64,000 nt of DNA from Quercus robur. Taxonomy: Eukaryota; Streptophyta; Magnoliopsida; Fagales; Fagaceae. A program made the position numbers and the translations under genes. This document shows positions 36,625 through 47,109 of the stretch, piece by piece (the first letter of the stretch is position 1; the number at the start of each line of letters is the position of its first letter). The DNA is taken from NCBI RefSeq assembly GCF_932294415.1, contig NC_065541.1, positions 67,610,695 through 67,674,694 of the forward strand. The letters run 5' to 3'. The notes beneath the pieces are model-generated. The model was given only the letters and a program-made list of their open reading frames with translations, did no database searches and was not told the origin of the DNA.

Positions 36625-37311
36625 TGTATATACCTATATGGAGATGGGCCATAGGCCTCACAGGTCTCGGGCCCAAGCCTTACGACACATTATATGACCC
36701 TGTCCCCATTCTTGGACCTTTAGCCTTGACCTGGACACCTCAGGGCCTAATTTGGGCCCAAGAGTTGAAATAAGACTGCGCTAGCTTGAATACCTCTAGC
36801 AAACCCCCCCTGATCATTTCTAACCTGATTGGGAGCGTTATTGCTCGGAGACACCCTGTACTCAGCTGCCCGGTAGTGCCTTTGAGAACATCGCTGCCAA
36901 GCGGGCTTTTGAAGGTGGGAATCAGTTCTAATGCCACTTCCACCTTTCTTGACGGAGCATTCACTTTGAGATGATGGAATTGGACCCCCATTCACACTAG
37001 TAAAGGGGAGTAATCATAATACCTCCACTTATCCTAACCTATAAATAGAAAACGAGAATGAGGAATGGGGGGATGGTAATTCTGGAGAGAACACTGAGAG
37101 AAGAGAGCAACCACTCTAAGAGAGAAAAGTAGCAACACTATGAGGTAAAGAGAAGGGTTAGAGGAAACAGGAGTGTACTCGGGTATCCGAGAATAGGACC
37201 ACCCATGGTAAGAAACCCAAAACCCATAATACAAATAAATTGTGAGCCTAAGTAGTGGCTGAGTCCAATAACCATATTTTGGGTACGCACGATACCTATA
37301 TATATACAACA
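36625..37311 (+). mobile_element. LTR-like stretch (possible solo LTR)
   Basis: It begins TGTATATACC and ends ATATACAACA (TG..CA), has a TATA-like CTATAAATAGA at about 37039 and an AATAAA at about 37225, and lies in a GC-richer setting than its surroundings. No matching target duplication was found, so the ends are tentative and the superfamily is unknown. Confidence 0.38.
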
Positions 37312-37603
37312 TCCCCCGAGGCTCCGCTCCTGGTCTTATGTAACTAAAGGAGTATATAATTTTATTTATTTATAAATAATTCAATGGTTACACTAACAAT
37401 AATGACAATGTGTATCTAGTCTTGTAAGTAGTGTGTCACCATACGCGACATCCGCGGATATCTTCTTGACACACAGCCAGTCAACCGCATTACAGGCCAC
37501 ACCCTTCTTTTATTGGAGTGGTCTGGCCTGCAGGCCATATTATTTGTGATCCATGTAGCTATGTATTAGAATTGGATTGGGTCGGAGAATGAGGTACATT
37601 GGT

Positions 37604-37614
37604 TGGGCTGGGCT
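37604..37614 (+). promoter_or_regulatory. Paired site II words upstream of glyoxalase II
   Basis: TGGGCTGGGCT contains two overlapping TGGGCT words about 140 bp upstream of the ATG at 37752. Such words are common in promoters of plant housekeeping genes. No TATA box is obvious nearby. Confidence 0.4.
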
Positions 37615-37751
37615 TGGTTGGTACTTTTGTCACTTTGATCCGTTGGCTGCCACGTCTTTTTGTTCTTGTCTGTGACTGCGTTTGGAGAGTAGAAAGCGGA
37701 AGAAGCAGAAGAAAAGATCGTAGCGGTTGTTGGAGGAGCAGAGAGAGAGAG

Positions 37752-40700
37752 ATGAAAGTATACCACGTTCCTTGCTTGGAGGACAACTACTCCTACCTGT
37801 AAGTTAATCCTCTTTCCTTTGAATTTCGATGAGAAATTTGATTATTATTAATTAGGGCGATTGATTTGTTGCAAATTGCGCAGCATAATCGATGAGAGGT
37901 CAAAAGAAGCGGCAGTAGTGGATCCAGTAGAGGCTGAGAAGGTAGTACAATTTGCCAAACAACACGGCGTCCTTCTCAAGTTCGTTCTCACCACACACCA
38001 TCACTGGTATGTATGTATGGTATTCCAATTCTTTTTTTTTTTTTTTTTTAGTGCTTTCTTCTGGTTCTGGTGATATTAATAGTAAATAATAAATTAGGGA
38101 TCACGCTGGTGGAAATGAGAAAATAAAGGAGCTGGTACCGGGGATTAAGGTTTATGGTGGTTCGTTAGATAATGTGAAGGGTTGCACTGATAAACTGGAA
38201 AACGGTGATAACATCACTCTTGGTGCTCATCTCAATATACTCTCTCTTCACACTCCTTCGTATGCTTCTTCTTCTTCTTCTTCTTCTTCTTAATCACTTT
38301 CCCCCCTTCTTTCTTGTTTTTACCATATATATATATGTCTGCTGCTTTCTTCTGCTACTGTGTTACAGGCTCCAGCATAATTAGCTCAATAAGCATGATT
38401 TGATTTTTTTTTTTTTTTCACTTCCAACATTAATGCATCTCGTATTTAATCTTCTGAGCTATTTCCTTCTATTTTTATGTCAACTCAAGACTTAACCCCC
38501 TGTTTTTGAGGGTGGGGGTGGGGGTGGTATATTTTTCTGTACTTTGTTCACAAAACACCACCTTGTCTCTCTATTTAATTTCCATGATCATGCTGGAAAA
38601 TCTAAACCTGCCAGTAGAAAGAACCTAACCCTGCACTCCACCATACTATGTCTAAGAATATGAGGCTCTCGCCAGGTTCTTACATACCCACCAATGGCAC
38701 TTGACCTCACCTTCCATCCCATTATTATGAAAAAAGAACCAAGTGCCATTTTGATGCAGATACGTTAAGGAAGAATAAAATATTTTAATATTTTATGTTG
38801 TTTTCTTTTTTCATAGTTGAATTAGGGTTTTAATTGTTTTTCTTTTCCAAGTTAAATTGTTTTTCCTTTTTCAAGTAGGCGTAGGTTTATTATGTCTTTT
38901 CCTAAAAAGAGTAGGAGAAATTCTATTCCTATAAATACTCTTTATAGAGAGGTTGATTATTGTTATGTGTTGATTAATAAAAACTTGTTAGAGAGGTTTT
39001 TTCTCTATTATTTTGCCTACTATCCTAGTGTTCTTGTGGAACTTAGGTTTCGTGGAAGAATTGTAGTATTTGTGTGTTTCAGATTCTGCTTCTACACGCC
39101 TACGCTGCATCACATTTGAGCTAAAGCTTATTGCCAATTTATTTATCTGAGACATATTGGTTTTAGCGTTTTGCACAGGTATGCCTTACATCTTTATTTT
39201 TTTTTAACTTTATCTGTGTGTCTTTGACTTGCTCTAATCAGCCACACCAATGGTCACATTAGTTATTATGTGACTAGCAAAGAGGAAGAAGACCCAGCTG
39301 TTTTCACTGGAGACACATTGGTAAGTTGATGGGGGGCTCTTTTATATGCGTGCATGGGTGTGTGTGTGCGTGCGCGCGCGCACATGTGATCAGTTTTCTT
39401 TAAAAAATGCCACATGATTAGATGGCAGAAGCCTTTTTCCCTGGTCTGCCATTTTTCTTTTGTTGGGGGAAGGTGGATGATAGAAGAAAAAAAAAATGAG
39501 GGAAACAATGTGACCAATTTAGCTTGGCAATACGAATGCACTCACAACAAATCTTTTTTTCCCCCCTTCTTTAATTAGAATGGTGGGCAATTTCATCACC
39601 TTCATTTGCTGAGAAGGGAGGAAAAAAAGAGTTAAATCCTAAGGGGGAATGCCCTGAATTAGTGGGGTCAGGAAATCTATTTGTGAAGACTCCATGTTTA
39701 TTGTCTTGTATTATGAAGTGAATATTGTATCTGTGAATATGAAACAACATAAGATTGTTTGAAGAAGTTATTCCCTAAATTATGTCCTTTTCTTGGCAAG
39801 CTCTTGGCTAGTGACAATTTGTCTTCATTTTTTGACTAAATTTGTAGCTTTCTTTTTTAATTTTATGGTATTAGGTAACTAATAGCGGTCACTATTTTTT
39901 TTTTTTTTTAAAATGTATTAATTAGTTTTTTATTGTTTGTGTGTGTAGTTTATTGCTGGTTGTGGGAAATTTTTTGAGGGAACGGCAGAGCAGATGTATC
40001 AATCGCTATGTGTAACATTGGGTTCATTGCCAAAGCCAACTCGAGTATACTGTGGCCATGAGGTAATGGTATTTTGTTACTATCCTTTCTTTGGGTTGAT
40101 TTTGAGTTCATAAGGATAAATTAATTTTGTACAAGGAGTTGGGGTTGCTTTTATTGTGTCCATGTGTGTAGATTTTTCTACTGTTGATGTATTCTTAATG
40201 CATAATATTCCATTTGGCGTAATTACTATCAATAATCACTGGTTTGTGTCTATAACCGCCTCAAAATCTCTTTACTTATATTACATAAAAGGCCCCAGGT
40301 ATATACCTTGTTTCATATTAGATCTCAAATTTTTAATTTTGTCAATTAAAACCCCAAATTTATGAAACTGTTTTAATTTGAAGCCCATGTCTATATCCGT
40401 TATTCATATTTCTTATTCTGGCCAGTAATGGATTAGAGCAAAATATAAAACCATATAAAATTTTGTGATTTACCTAGGTAACTAGTTTCAATTCTCTGGC
40501 AATCACTTTCTCTCTCTATTGTCTTTGTTTAATGGTTACCAAATTAATTTATGAACAAGGCCTAAATGAAGCATAGAATTTAATCAATGATTTCCTGCTT
40601 TTCTCTCCTCCATTACTACCTAGAATAACAAAAGCAAATTACAAAGATGGACATAGGCTTCAAATTGAAAGTATTTTTTAAATTTAGGACTTCAATTGCA

Positions 40701-42132
40701 AAGTAAAAAACTTGTGACCTAATCTGTATAAAGGTATAGACTTCTAGGTCTTTTTATGTAATTTCCACAAATAAGAAACCACCTCAAAATCTCAAGCATT
40801 TTTTGAACAATAATGTTTCTGATAAAAATATTAGAAATCAAGTAGTTAGTATTTGGGATATTTTCTGGAGCCTAAATGGAAATGGTTGCTAGATGGTTAT
40901 AGCTGTATCACATGCATGTGTAAAAGAATAATGGGAATACATGAATTGTGTGGGCCTGATTTATTATTGTATCTTTTGTTGAGTGTCGGATTGTGTTTCT
41001 ATGGTCATTTCAATAGCAGTATAGTTAGAGAGATATGGTTTAGATCAAGGTACCTTCATTGGGTAATGGTTTATCAACATAGGTTCACAATGAGTTCTCC
41101 ACTTTTCATCTTCCATCATGTTAGTGAGTGATACTGTGATAGTATGGTAGTCATGGATTCGTAAACATGAGTTGGTTACCAAAATTTGCTGATTCCAAAA
41201 TTTCTAACAAATAGTGTTCATGTGATTAGAAGTATGGTACAACCTCCACGGTCATAATGCTGTGCCTTTTCTCCCACATGGGGACTATGGTGACAAAAGA
41301 GAGAATACTGGGGACGCAAGTAAATGTTAAAGGGGAGATTATTTGGTTATGCTTTGAGGGGGTAATCAGGGATCTCCTAAAAAGAGTTCCATTTTTTCTA
41401 AAATGTGACCATATGAGAGTGAGGACATATATAACATGTGCAAGTGAGCATTAGTGTATCGTAAGATGAAAAATTTAGAAGGTTTCTACCTTGAAAGGAG
41501 AGAGGGAATATGTCCTTAATTGCATTTATTAAAGTTAATTGTGTTACAATCTCTATTGACAGCTTAACTCTTTGTTACACTTGTGCCCCCTGTCAGTTTT
41601 TCCTTTGTTTGAAATTTCAAAGTTCTGGTTATATTTTTCTACAGTACACGGTGAAAAACTTGCAGTTTGCTCTGACAGTTGAACCAGATAATGTTAAGAT
41701 ACAACAAAAGTTAACATGGGCCCAGCATCAGCGGCAGGCAGGCCTTGCCACTATTCCCTCAACCATTGAGGAAGAATTAGAAACAAATCCATTCATGCGG
41801 GTTGATCTACCTGAAATCCAGGTTACTTTTCTCCTCTAAGAATTACCTTTTTCTTCATGTTGGACAAAATTAACTAGTGATATATCTTAAAGGGACTAGA
41901 ATGTGTATGGTTACTGTATGTAGAGTCTAGATGTATCGCTACTTACTGTGTTCTTTTCATTTTGTCTTCATCAACCATGGCGTATCTGCTAGAGAGAGCT
42001 TTTTAATATATCTACTTGTGCCATACAATTTATGTAGACATTGCTTATATTTTACAGGCGAGGGTTGGTTGTGGTTCGCCTGTTGAAGCTATCCAGGAGA
42101 TAAGAAAGCGGAAGGACAACTGGAGGGGCTAA
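37752..42132 (+). CDS. GLX2-2: Hydroxyacylglutathione hydrolase, cytosolic glyoxalase II
   Basis: Seven exons join in frame at GT..AG sites: 37752-37798, 37884-38006, 38098-38259, 39242-39320, 39949-40062, 41645-41821 and 42058-42132. They give 258 residues, the length of the cytosolic Arabidopsis enzyme. It hydrolyses S-D-lactoylglutathione to D-lactate and glutathione, the second step of methylglyoxal detoxification. The metallo-beta-lactamase signature THHHWDH (53-59) supplies His54, His56, Asp58 and His59; the other ligands are His112, Asp135 (FTGDTLF) and His174 (YCGHE). The C-terminal domain with NPFMRVD binds substrate. There is no transit peptide. One oddity is Ser111 in TPSHT, where the family normally has Cys; the change falls on the last exon base before intron 3. 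Intron 3 hosts a solo LTR. All catalytic residues are present, so it should be functional. Confidence 0.95.
38752..39112 (+). mobile_element. Solo LTR in intron 3 of glyoxalase II
   Basis: A 361-bp fossil LTR begins TGATGCAG and ends CTGCATCA (8-bp inverted ends). It is flanked by a perfect 5-bp target duplication, CATTT (38747-38751 and 39113-39117). A TATA-like TATAAATA at 38930-38937 suggests plus orientation. The internal region was lost, as expected after LTR-LTR recombination. The intact duplication suggests moderate age. Superfamily undetermined. Confidence 0.85.
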
Positions 42133-42363
42133 TAGATGATCTGCATAATGCTTTTTCCCTTTTTACCATGTGTGTGTGTTAATAAAGTCACGAGTTTGTG
42201 AAATATTACACCCCTTCCAGAGAGATCTCTGTGTGCTTCGGTTGGCAGGGTCTTAGATTACTATTTTCTTGGCATGTGTGGCAGAATTACCGAGTCTTTG
42301 TGATGATGAATGTCTCTTTAATTATATTACTAGTTTTATGTCTGGAAGAATATATATATATAT

Positions 42364-42425
42364 GGGTCATTCTACAGTACCCACCTTTTTCTTTGGTGGG
42401 TACGGTACCCACTCATAAATCTAAC
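42364..42425 (+). repeat. Left terminal inverted repeat of the 7.5-kb unit
   Basis: It starts GGGTCATTCTACAGTACCC and contains an internal hairpin, GTACCCACC..GGTGGGTAC. It is the partner of the repeat at 49848-49910. Confidence 0.75.
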
Positions 42426-42529
42426 CATTGATTTCATTTGTTTTGATCCTGGCCGTTTATGTGATTTTAATGAATTACCGGTTACCAGTCAAGCAGGTAA
42501 CATATAAAATCAATCACAGAAAAGAAAAA

Positions 42530-45043
42530 AAAAGAGACTTTTCTTTTTTCTCTCTCGCCGTCTCGCGTTCTCTCTCTCTACTTCTCTGCTGCGTTCTTTT
42601 AATTCTGCTCCTTCTCATTGTTCTTGGTCGATCTTCACCTCGTCTTCATACAAATCTCAGGTAACTATTCTTCATACATTTTCCCTGAATTTATCGGCGA
42701 GATTTGGGTTTTTGAATGATGGGTTTATTGATTTATTTCAAGTGAAAGTGAGAGTAGGGTAGGCCTTTTCTTCATCCCTTCTCCCTTTTCCCTAAATTTA
42801 TTGTCAAGATTTGGGCCTATTTGGTTGGTGGTTTTTTTTTAAGGAATTTTGGAACACAAGCATTAGTAATGTTGTGAATTCTGAATTGAAATTTCGTAAT
42901 AGGCAGATTCGAATTGAATCAAGCCACTTGCTTCGATTTTTCCCCAATGGAAACCCATGTGAAAATTTCCCATTGAAGAAAAACAAAGAAGAGAGGTTAG
43001 AAATCAACATGAACAGAGAAAGTTCTCTTAAAGCAACTTCAAAATTTTCTGAGCAAAGTCAACTTCCTGTTATAAATGGTAAAGGTAATGGTCAATTGAT
43101 GTATAAAAAGAAAGGGTCGAAGAAGACACAACATGATTCAAGTGTTAAAAATGGGAAGCCATCAAGTGTGTTTAAGAGGAGAGTATTTTGCTTCTCAAAA
43201 TCCTTTCTTGAGAATAGGGTAAGTTGTTAAAATTCATACTTCAATTTTGCAGTACAAGAACCATGGCCTTGGTATAATTATCACTATTTAGAAGTTCACT
43301 GATGTGCCTCTGGTTATGAATGTGTATGTTAAATTGTAAATGTAGAAGAAATGTACACTGGGTATTTTTAATAAATCTTGAAAATAGTATCTATGTCATT
43401 TGCAAAAAGAAAATTTGTGCACTGAATAGGACTTGGAATGTGAAACATGAACTTGTAGTCTTGTGAACCTGCCTGAAAGCTGAAACTAAAGGTCTTTGGT
43501 TGCTATGTTAAGAATTCTATATTTAATGGTAGAGAACATATTGCTTTTATATTAAACAATTTGGGTTTGGATTAGGCTTCTGAGTTCTTTCCATTAACTT
43601 GAATTATATGTGAGGTTTGGTGAACTGAGTCAATTTAGCTTTGTTAAGAAATTGTTTGATGAATTGTCTGTGTGAGTTGTGTATTTTAATGCATGAGTTT
43701 TATGTCTGAGATTTTGAGCAACTAAAATATTATTGTGAAATTTTATGTCTATTGCATTTTCTAGTACTATTATCTAGTTAGGGATTGAGGTCTTGATGAA
43801 GGTTGATGGGCAAAATGGCTTAAACATTGCAGTTTGGTTTTTCCGGAACCATCATTTTATTCTGCTGGGCAATCAAGTTGCTAGCTAGTTTTATTTTGTG
43901 TGAGTAGTCATGGATAGGTGCTTTTAGAGCAGTCCATCTATCCTTGGTCCTACTTGCCTATAGTAATTGAATTTGTTTCCCAATCTCTCTGAAGTATTGG
44001 AAGAAAGTTGGCTTTTTTACCTCTAGTAAATGGATCCAATAAGAGACTATTTTTATAGCTTATAGATATATAGATTTGTCTTTATTTTCTATTTCTGTTT
44101 TTGTTTGTGGACCGCAAACATAGGATCCCCTGCCTAGCATTGAACACCCCCTCACCCCCCCCCCCCCAAAAAAAAAAAAAAAAAAAAACCTCTCTTATCA
44201 TATTCGTTGGATATTTGGAATTTGGTTCTGTTATGTTTGATGTTATTTGGCGAGAGTGAGATAGGCTAATGTTTGAGGATATGGAGAGTAAAAGGAACTA
44301 GCTTCTAGCTTATTTTGTTGGGGACTCACAAATAGAGAGTCAATTCTAATGCTATTGAGTCTATCTTTCTGTACATAATCTTTTGTATTTTTTGTAATTC
44401 CTCAGGCTACTTCTTGCCTTTCTTTGCATGATGTAGTCTCTTTTTAATAAATTTTTATTACATATCAAAAATAATTGAGAAGCATTTTTTTTTTTTTTTT
44501 TTTGGTTAGTGGTTTGCTATTGGTTTGAAACACCCCTGTATGAGAAGAAAGAAACAAATAGCTCTTAATTCATTCAAAAGAACAAAAAAATAGGATAGTT
44601 AGTCATGATTTCATTTGGAAAAATTGCTGCAATAAGGCTCACTGCCACTTAAAAAAGTTAATGAATTACTAAATGTTGAAACTACATGTTCATGAAATCT
44701 TGACATTGATCTAACACGTCTCCTAACTTTCAGGGTATAGACCCATAATAGTTGCCGTTAAAGACAATATGGATTCAAATGGTTTGTAAAATGAAGAGGA
44801 ATGAATTTGTTAAAATGTGTTGATTAAAAGCATGTGAGATGAATGGACCTTTGCTCATTTTGCACATTTTCTTTTTGAATTAATCTTTAGGAATTGTGAT
44901 GTTTTTCGTATGATGTTCATGTTCTTTTTTATCGCAGCATTTGCACCCATGAATGGAGGAACTGCTTCTGAGTTACCTGATACAAACTCCTGGAAGCAGC
45001 CATTTGATGCTCAAAGATACTTTTCATATAGTGAAAGTGACTG
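42530..45043 (+). pseudogene. Gene-like unique segment inside the 7.5-kb unit, product unknown
   Basis: A C/T-rich leader-like block ends CTCAG|GTAACT at 42660. A second block runs from an acceptor near 42905 to a perfect GTAAGT donor at 43219, with an ATG at 43009 opening MNRESSLKATSKFSEQSQLP and a Lys/Ser-rich, basic stretch. A third block starts after ATCGCAG at 44938. Phase-0 joining of blocks two and three meets a stop after four residues (HLHP), giving only 74 residues; another frame of block three is open for 32 codons (ending FSYSESD). I do not recognise the protein. The layout (leader, introns, short exons) suggests captured host exons or a small decayed gene. Confidence that it is expressed is low. 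Confidence 0.3.
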
Positions 45044-45045
45044 AC

Positions 45046-45107
45046 AGGACTGTGTATACCTTTTTTTTTTTTTTTTTTTTTTTTTGAGAATAGGACTGTG
45101 TATACCT
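45046..45107 (-). mobile_element. Short poly(A) retro-insertion with 16-bp target duplication
   Basis: The word AGGACTGTGTATACCT occurs at 45046-45061 and again at 45092-45107, separated by a T run of about 25 plus GAGAAT. Reading the minus strand, this is ATTCTC followed by poly(A), flanked by a long target duplication: the signature of LINE-machinery retrotransposition of an extremely 5'-truncated transcript. Confidence 0.7.
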
Positions 45108-46419
45108 AAATAAAGAAAAGGAGCAAGTTGAGACAATTTTCCCTTAGTTTTTCTCTCAATCTATTACTATTGGTGTCAATGCTTTAGCCAAGACAGCAGC
45201 TGGAGCCTGCCCCCTTACTGTAGCTGAATAGCCATAGCTTTTCTTCTTTTCTTTGTTGGATGTATGTGTAATTAGGTGTCATAGCTCTTCTTCTTTTTTT
45301 CTTTTTTTGTTGATGGGTCTTCTTCTTTTCTTTGTTGGATGTATGTGGAATTATATTTTTTTTGGGGTAGCCAGGGGGGGTGGAATCTAATTGAAAACAA
45401 AATGTTCTCAGTGAAAAAGAGAGAAGTATTATGACATTTAAACTTTTGTTTAGTTGAGAAGAAAAATGAGAATGTAGTAAATGTAATAATGTGTAAATTT
45501 ATTTTTTTGCCTCTTTTACATAAAATTAATTTTTTAAATAGTATATAAGAAGTAATATTTCTTCAATTATTACATAAGAAGTAATATTTATTAAAAATAA
45601 TGTTGTGAAAAAATATATATGAGAATTGCCTTATCTGAAACCACGATTTAACTTAAGATTCTGCCAATGTGGCAGGAGATAACGGGACATAATGTACACT
45701 TGGAAACGATTTCAATAATATCACATTTTGTGCTAAAATTGTATTTTGAAAACATAATTTTTGTGTAAATGCATTCACTTTAAAGTCGTATTTTGGATAA
45801 ATAAGTTTAGTACAAAATTTGAAAATTTGTATTTTACTTTGAAATTGTGTTTTGATTTTTTAGCATAAAACAAGATTTGATTTTTAAGCTCACTTCATAA
45901 AAAGATGCAAGTGAAATGGTAATGTGGAGAGAGTAAGATGCAACCATCTCCTCTCTATCTCTAAAACTGTCTCTCGCAATCCTCCATAGCTAGAACTCAC
46001 CTTGAGCTCTATCCAAGGCCGAGAGCCTGGAAACCTATAATTGTACATTAGATTTTTTGTAAAATCCTATATTGAAAACATGGTTCAAGGAGAAGCTATT
46101 CAACATTTCTCCTAAATAATTTGTCCATAATGTTATTTTTAATAATTACTAGTATAACTCGTGCTTACACACATGAATGATGAATTTTAGTAGTGCTACT
46201 GGACACTACATATACAATATCAATTCTCTATCACTATCCATGAAATTATACTAAATACAAAACAAAATAATATAACAAATTGGTTCAATAGTATCTCCTA
46301 AATTGAATAAGGATAAGTACATGGGATCATTTAGCTCAATTATAGTTTGTTACGTTCAATATCTTTACATACAAAATATCTAAATAGAAACAATATAAAA
46401 AAAAATATATATATATATA
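45108..46419. other. AT-rich part of the 7.5-kb unit without a gene
   Basis: No coding block recognised. A locally duplicated 'ttcttcttttctttgttggatgtatgtg' word occurs near 45241 and 45319, and (TA)n at 46408-46423. Confidence 0.5.
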
Positions 46420-47060
46420 TATATTCATTAGTTTAGGGGTCTTTTGGTCATTCTTAGGTTACGGGGATATTATGGTCAGTTTTTAGGTTCTAAAGATATT
46501 TTGATCATTTAGGTTCTAAGGGGATTTTGATAATTTTAGAGGGAATTGGGGGAATTCTGGTCATTTTTTAGGTTATGAGGGAATTTTGGTCCTTTTTAAG
46601 GTTTTCAGGGTTATTTCGGTCATTTTTTATGTAGTATGGTTATTTCGGTCATTTTTAAGTTTCTAAGGGTATTTTAAGATATTCTCTAGGTATAGGGGGC
46701 ATTACTGTGATTTTCTCTTCTAAGGGTATTTTGGTCATATTTTAGGTTTTGTGGTTATTTTAGTCATTTTATAGGTTTTATGGCAATTTCAGTCATTTTT
46801 TAAGTTTCAAGGCCATGTGGTCATTTTTTTTGTCCTAAGGGTATTTTGGTCATTTTTTAGGTTTCATCGTTATTTTGGTCATTTTTAAAGTTTCAAGGTC
46901 ATTCAATCAATTTTTTATTTGTTCTAATGGTATTTCGGTTATTTTTTAGGTTTTATGGTAATTTTGGTAATTTTTTTTTAAGTTTTAGGGTGATTCGGTC
47001 ATTTTTTAGGTTCTAAAGGTATTATGGTCATTTTTAGGTTTTAGAGGTATTATGGTAATC
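46420..47060. repeat. Tandem array of a 30-40 bp unit (TTTTGGTCATTTTTTAGGTT)
   Basis: The core word TTTTGGTCATTTTTTAGGTT followed by 'ctaagggta'-type sequence recurs about 16-18 times with variable spacing (30-40 bp) and many point differences, so it is an old array. It precedes the 92-bp minisatellite inside the same TIR-bounded unit. Confidence 0.85.
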
Positions 47061-47109
47061 GGTGAGGGAAAAAAAAAAAAAAAAAACTATCGAATGTGCA
47101 AAAGTGCGC

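Noticed and set aside
36740-36995. Overlapping ~80-codon frames on both strands
   Set aside because: They lie in an LTR-like stretch and show no domain; the GC-richer composition alone explains them.
36620-37316. Target duplication for the LTR-like stretch
   Set aside because: Tested ends gave no matching 5-bp words on both sides, so a solo LTR is only tentative.
40156-41454. Open frames within glyoxalase II intron 5
   Set aside because: They are short, without motifs, and lie wholly inside a GT..AG intron of a well-supported gene.
42198-42431. 77-codon frame after glyoxalase II
   Set aside because: It overlaps the 3' UTR of the gene and the left inverted repeat of the TIR unit; no motif.
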